Notes under the pieces: generated by a model
Told to the model about the DNA's origin: nothing
What the model saw: only the letters and a program-made list of their open reading frames with translations
The model's database searches: none
Part shown: in pieces, positions 63,141-64,000 of the stretch
Layout: every line of letters starts with the position of its first letter
Position numbering within the stretch: the first letter of the stretch is position 1
NCBI RefSeq assembly: GCF_001428605.1
Contig: NZ_LMID01000010.1
Location: 62,001-126,000, forward strand
Origin: Sphingomonas sp. Root720
Lineage (GTDB): Bacteria; Pseudomonadota; Alphaproteobacteria; Sphingomonadales; Sphingomonadaceae
DNA: 64,000 nucleotides
Reading direction: 5' to 3'
Position numbers and translations under genes: made by a program

Positions 63141-64000
63141 TTACGCGGCGGTGCCGCCGACCGTCAGCGCCGAGATCATCACCGTCGGCTGGCCGACGCC
63201 GGCGGGAACCGACTGGCCGCCCTTGCCGCAGATGCCGACGCCCTCGTCGAGCGCCATGTCGTTGCCGATCGCCGTGACCTTGGTGAGGACCGACGGACCG
63301 TCCCCGATCAGCGTCGCGCCTTTGATCGGCACGGTCAGCTTGCCGTTTTCGATCTTGTACGCCTCGGTGCAGGAGAAGACGAACTTCCCGCTGGTGATGT
63401 CGACCTGCCCGCCGCCGAAGCTCTTGGCGTAGATGCCGTTGCCGGCGCGCGCGATGATCTCTTCCGGATCGTCCTCGCCGCCATACATGAAGGTGTTGGT
63501 CATGCGCGGCATCGGCGCATGGGCATAGCTCTCGCGACGGCCGTTGCCGGTCGGGTCGACCCCCATCAGCCGGGCGTTGAGCCGGTCGTGGATATAGCCC
63601 TTCAGGATGCCGTCCTCGATCAGGACGTTGCACTGGGTCGGCGTGCCCTCGTCGTCGATGGTCAGCGATCCGCGCCGGTCGGCGATCGAGCCATCGTCGA
63701 CGACGGTGACGCCCGGCGCCGCGACCCGTTCGCCGATCCGGCCCGAGAAGGCCGAGGTGCCCTTGCGGTTGAAGTCGCCTTCCAGGCCGTGGCCGATCGC
63801 CTCGTGCAGCAGCACGCCGGGCCAGCCGGGTCCGCAGACGACGGTCATCTCGCCGGCGGGTGCGGCGACCGCGTCGAGGTTGACGATCGCCTGGTGGAGC
63901 GCCTCGTCGATCGCCCGGTTCCACTGCGCCGGCTCGAACAGGCGATCGTACAGATAGCGGCCACCCAGGCCAAAGAAACCGGTCTCGCGGCGGCCGTTCT
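63141..64000 (-). CDS. tldD: Metalloprotease TldD (C-terminal part, runs off the window)
   Basis: This is the C-terminal 286 or so residues of TldD, which with TldE (PmbA) processes modified peptides and degrades unstructured peptides. The zinc motif HEAIGH is in [15 protein letters not shown], and the family segments [30 protein letters not shown] and [10 protein letters not shown] are complete. The beginning of the gene is outside the right edge. It leads the run tldD-patatin-DUF924. Confidence 0.94.
   Translation of the reverse strand, partial: NGRRETGFFGLGGRYLYDRLFEPAQWNRAIDEALHQAIVNLDAVAAPAGEMTVVCGPGWPGVLLHEAIGHGLEGDFNRKGTSAFSGRIGERVAAPGVTVVDDGSIADRRGSLTIDDEGTPTQCNVLIEDGILKGYIHDRLNARLMGVDPTGNGRRESYAHAPMPRMTNTFMYGGEDDPEEIIARAGNGIYAKSFGGGQVDITSGKFVFSCTEAYKIENGKLTVPIKGATLIGDGPSVLTKVTAIGNDMALDEGVGICGKGGQSVPAGVGQPTVMISALTVGGTAA

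Overview
The window is GC-rich alphaproteobacterial chromosome. I place it in the Sphingomonadales (Sphingomonas, Sphingobium or Rhizorhabdus type) because it has several long TonB-dependent receptors, a TamA/TamB pair, a GlnK/AmtB operon, an ATM1-type exporter, heavy use of GTG/TTG starts with ATGA-type overlaps, and sphingomonad-style hairpin repeats. This placement is inference from gene content; there is no rRNA or other marker gene in the window.

Layout. (1) 1-2545: the 5' end of an exported protein, then a translationally coupled D-glycerate kinase and hydroxypyruvate/glyoxylate reductase. (2) 2548-14363: a long leftward operon for a TTQ-dependent aromatic amine dehydrogenase (aauB-E-D-A), two monohaem cytochromes, a TonB receptor (frameshifted here), an aldehyde dehydrogenase, two acyl-CoA ligases and a small haem-motif protein, with a divergent TetR regulator. 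Read in order it converts amine to aldehyde, acid and acyl-CoA. (3) 14358-27776: a second catabolic locus. A leftward six-gene operon (hotdog thioesterase, SDR, BKACE, ornithine-cyclodeaminase-like reductase, aconitase X large and small subunits) faces a rightward TonB receptor, S9 peptidase and MFS transporter. A GntR regulator, an M20 deacylase and an esterase follow. A TTGT-TACA motif occurs at both control regions. (4) 27831-30788: L-serine dehydratase and an aromatic/aspartate aminotransferase.

(5) 30897-43365: an accessory region and the most unusual part of the window. Two very large unrecognised proteins (827 and 1051 aa), a metacaspase with two tandem C-terminal repeats and a Crp/Fnr regulator run rightward. 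They meet, tail to tail, a TPR protein with a Rossmann/SLOG-like segment, a small unknown protein and a TIR-transmembrane-TPR protein. The domain mix resembles bacterial conflict or regulated-death systems. (6) 43522-64000: mostly housekeeping genes: tamB/tamA, an SDR remnant, a second 2-hydroxyacid dehydrogenase, maeB, an ATM1-like ABC exporter, an acyltransferase, recQ, a DSP-like phosphatase, an EEP nuclease/phosphatase, amtB-glnK with a sigma-54 promoter, a DUF924 protein, a patatin and the 3' part of tldD.

I saw no tRNA, rRNA, CRISPR array, transposase or integrase gene.
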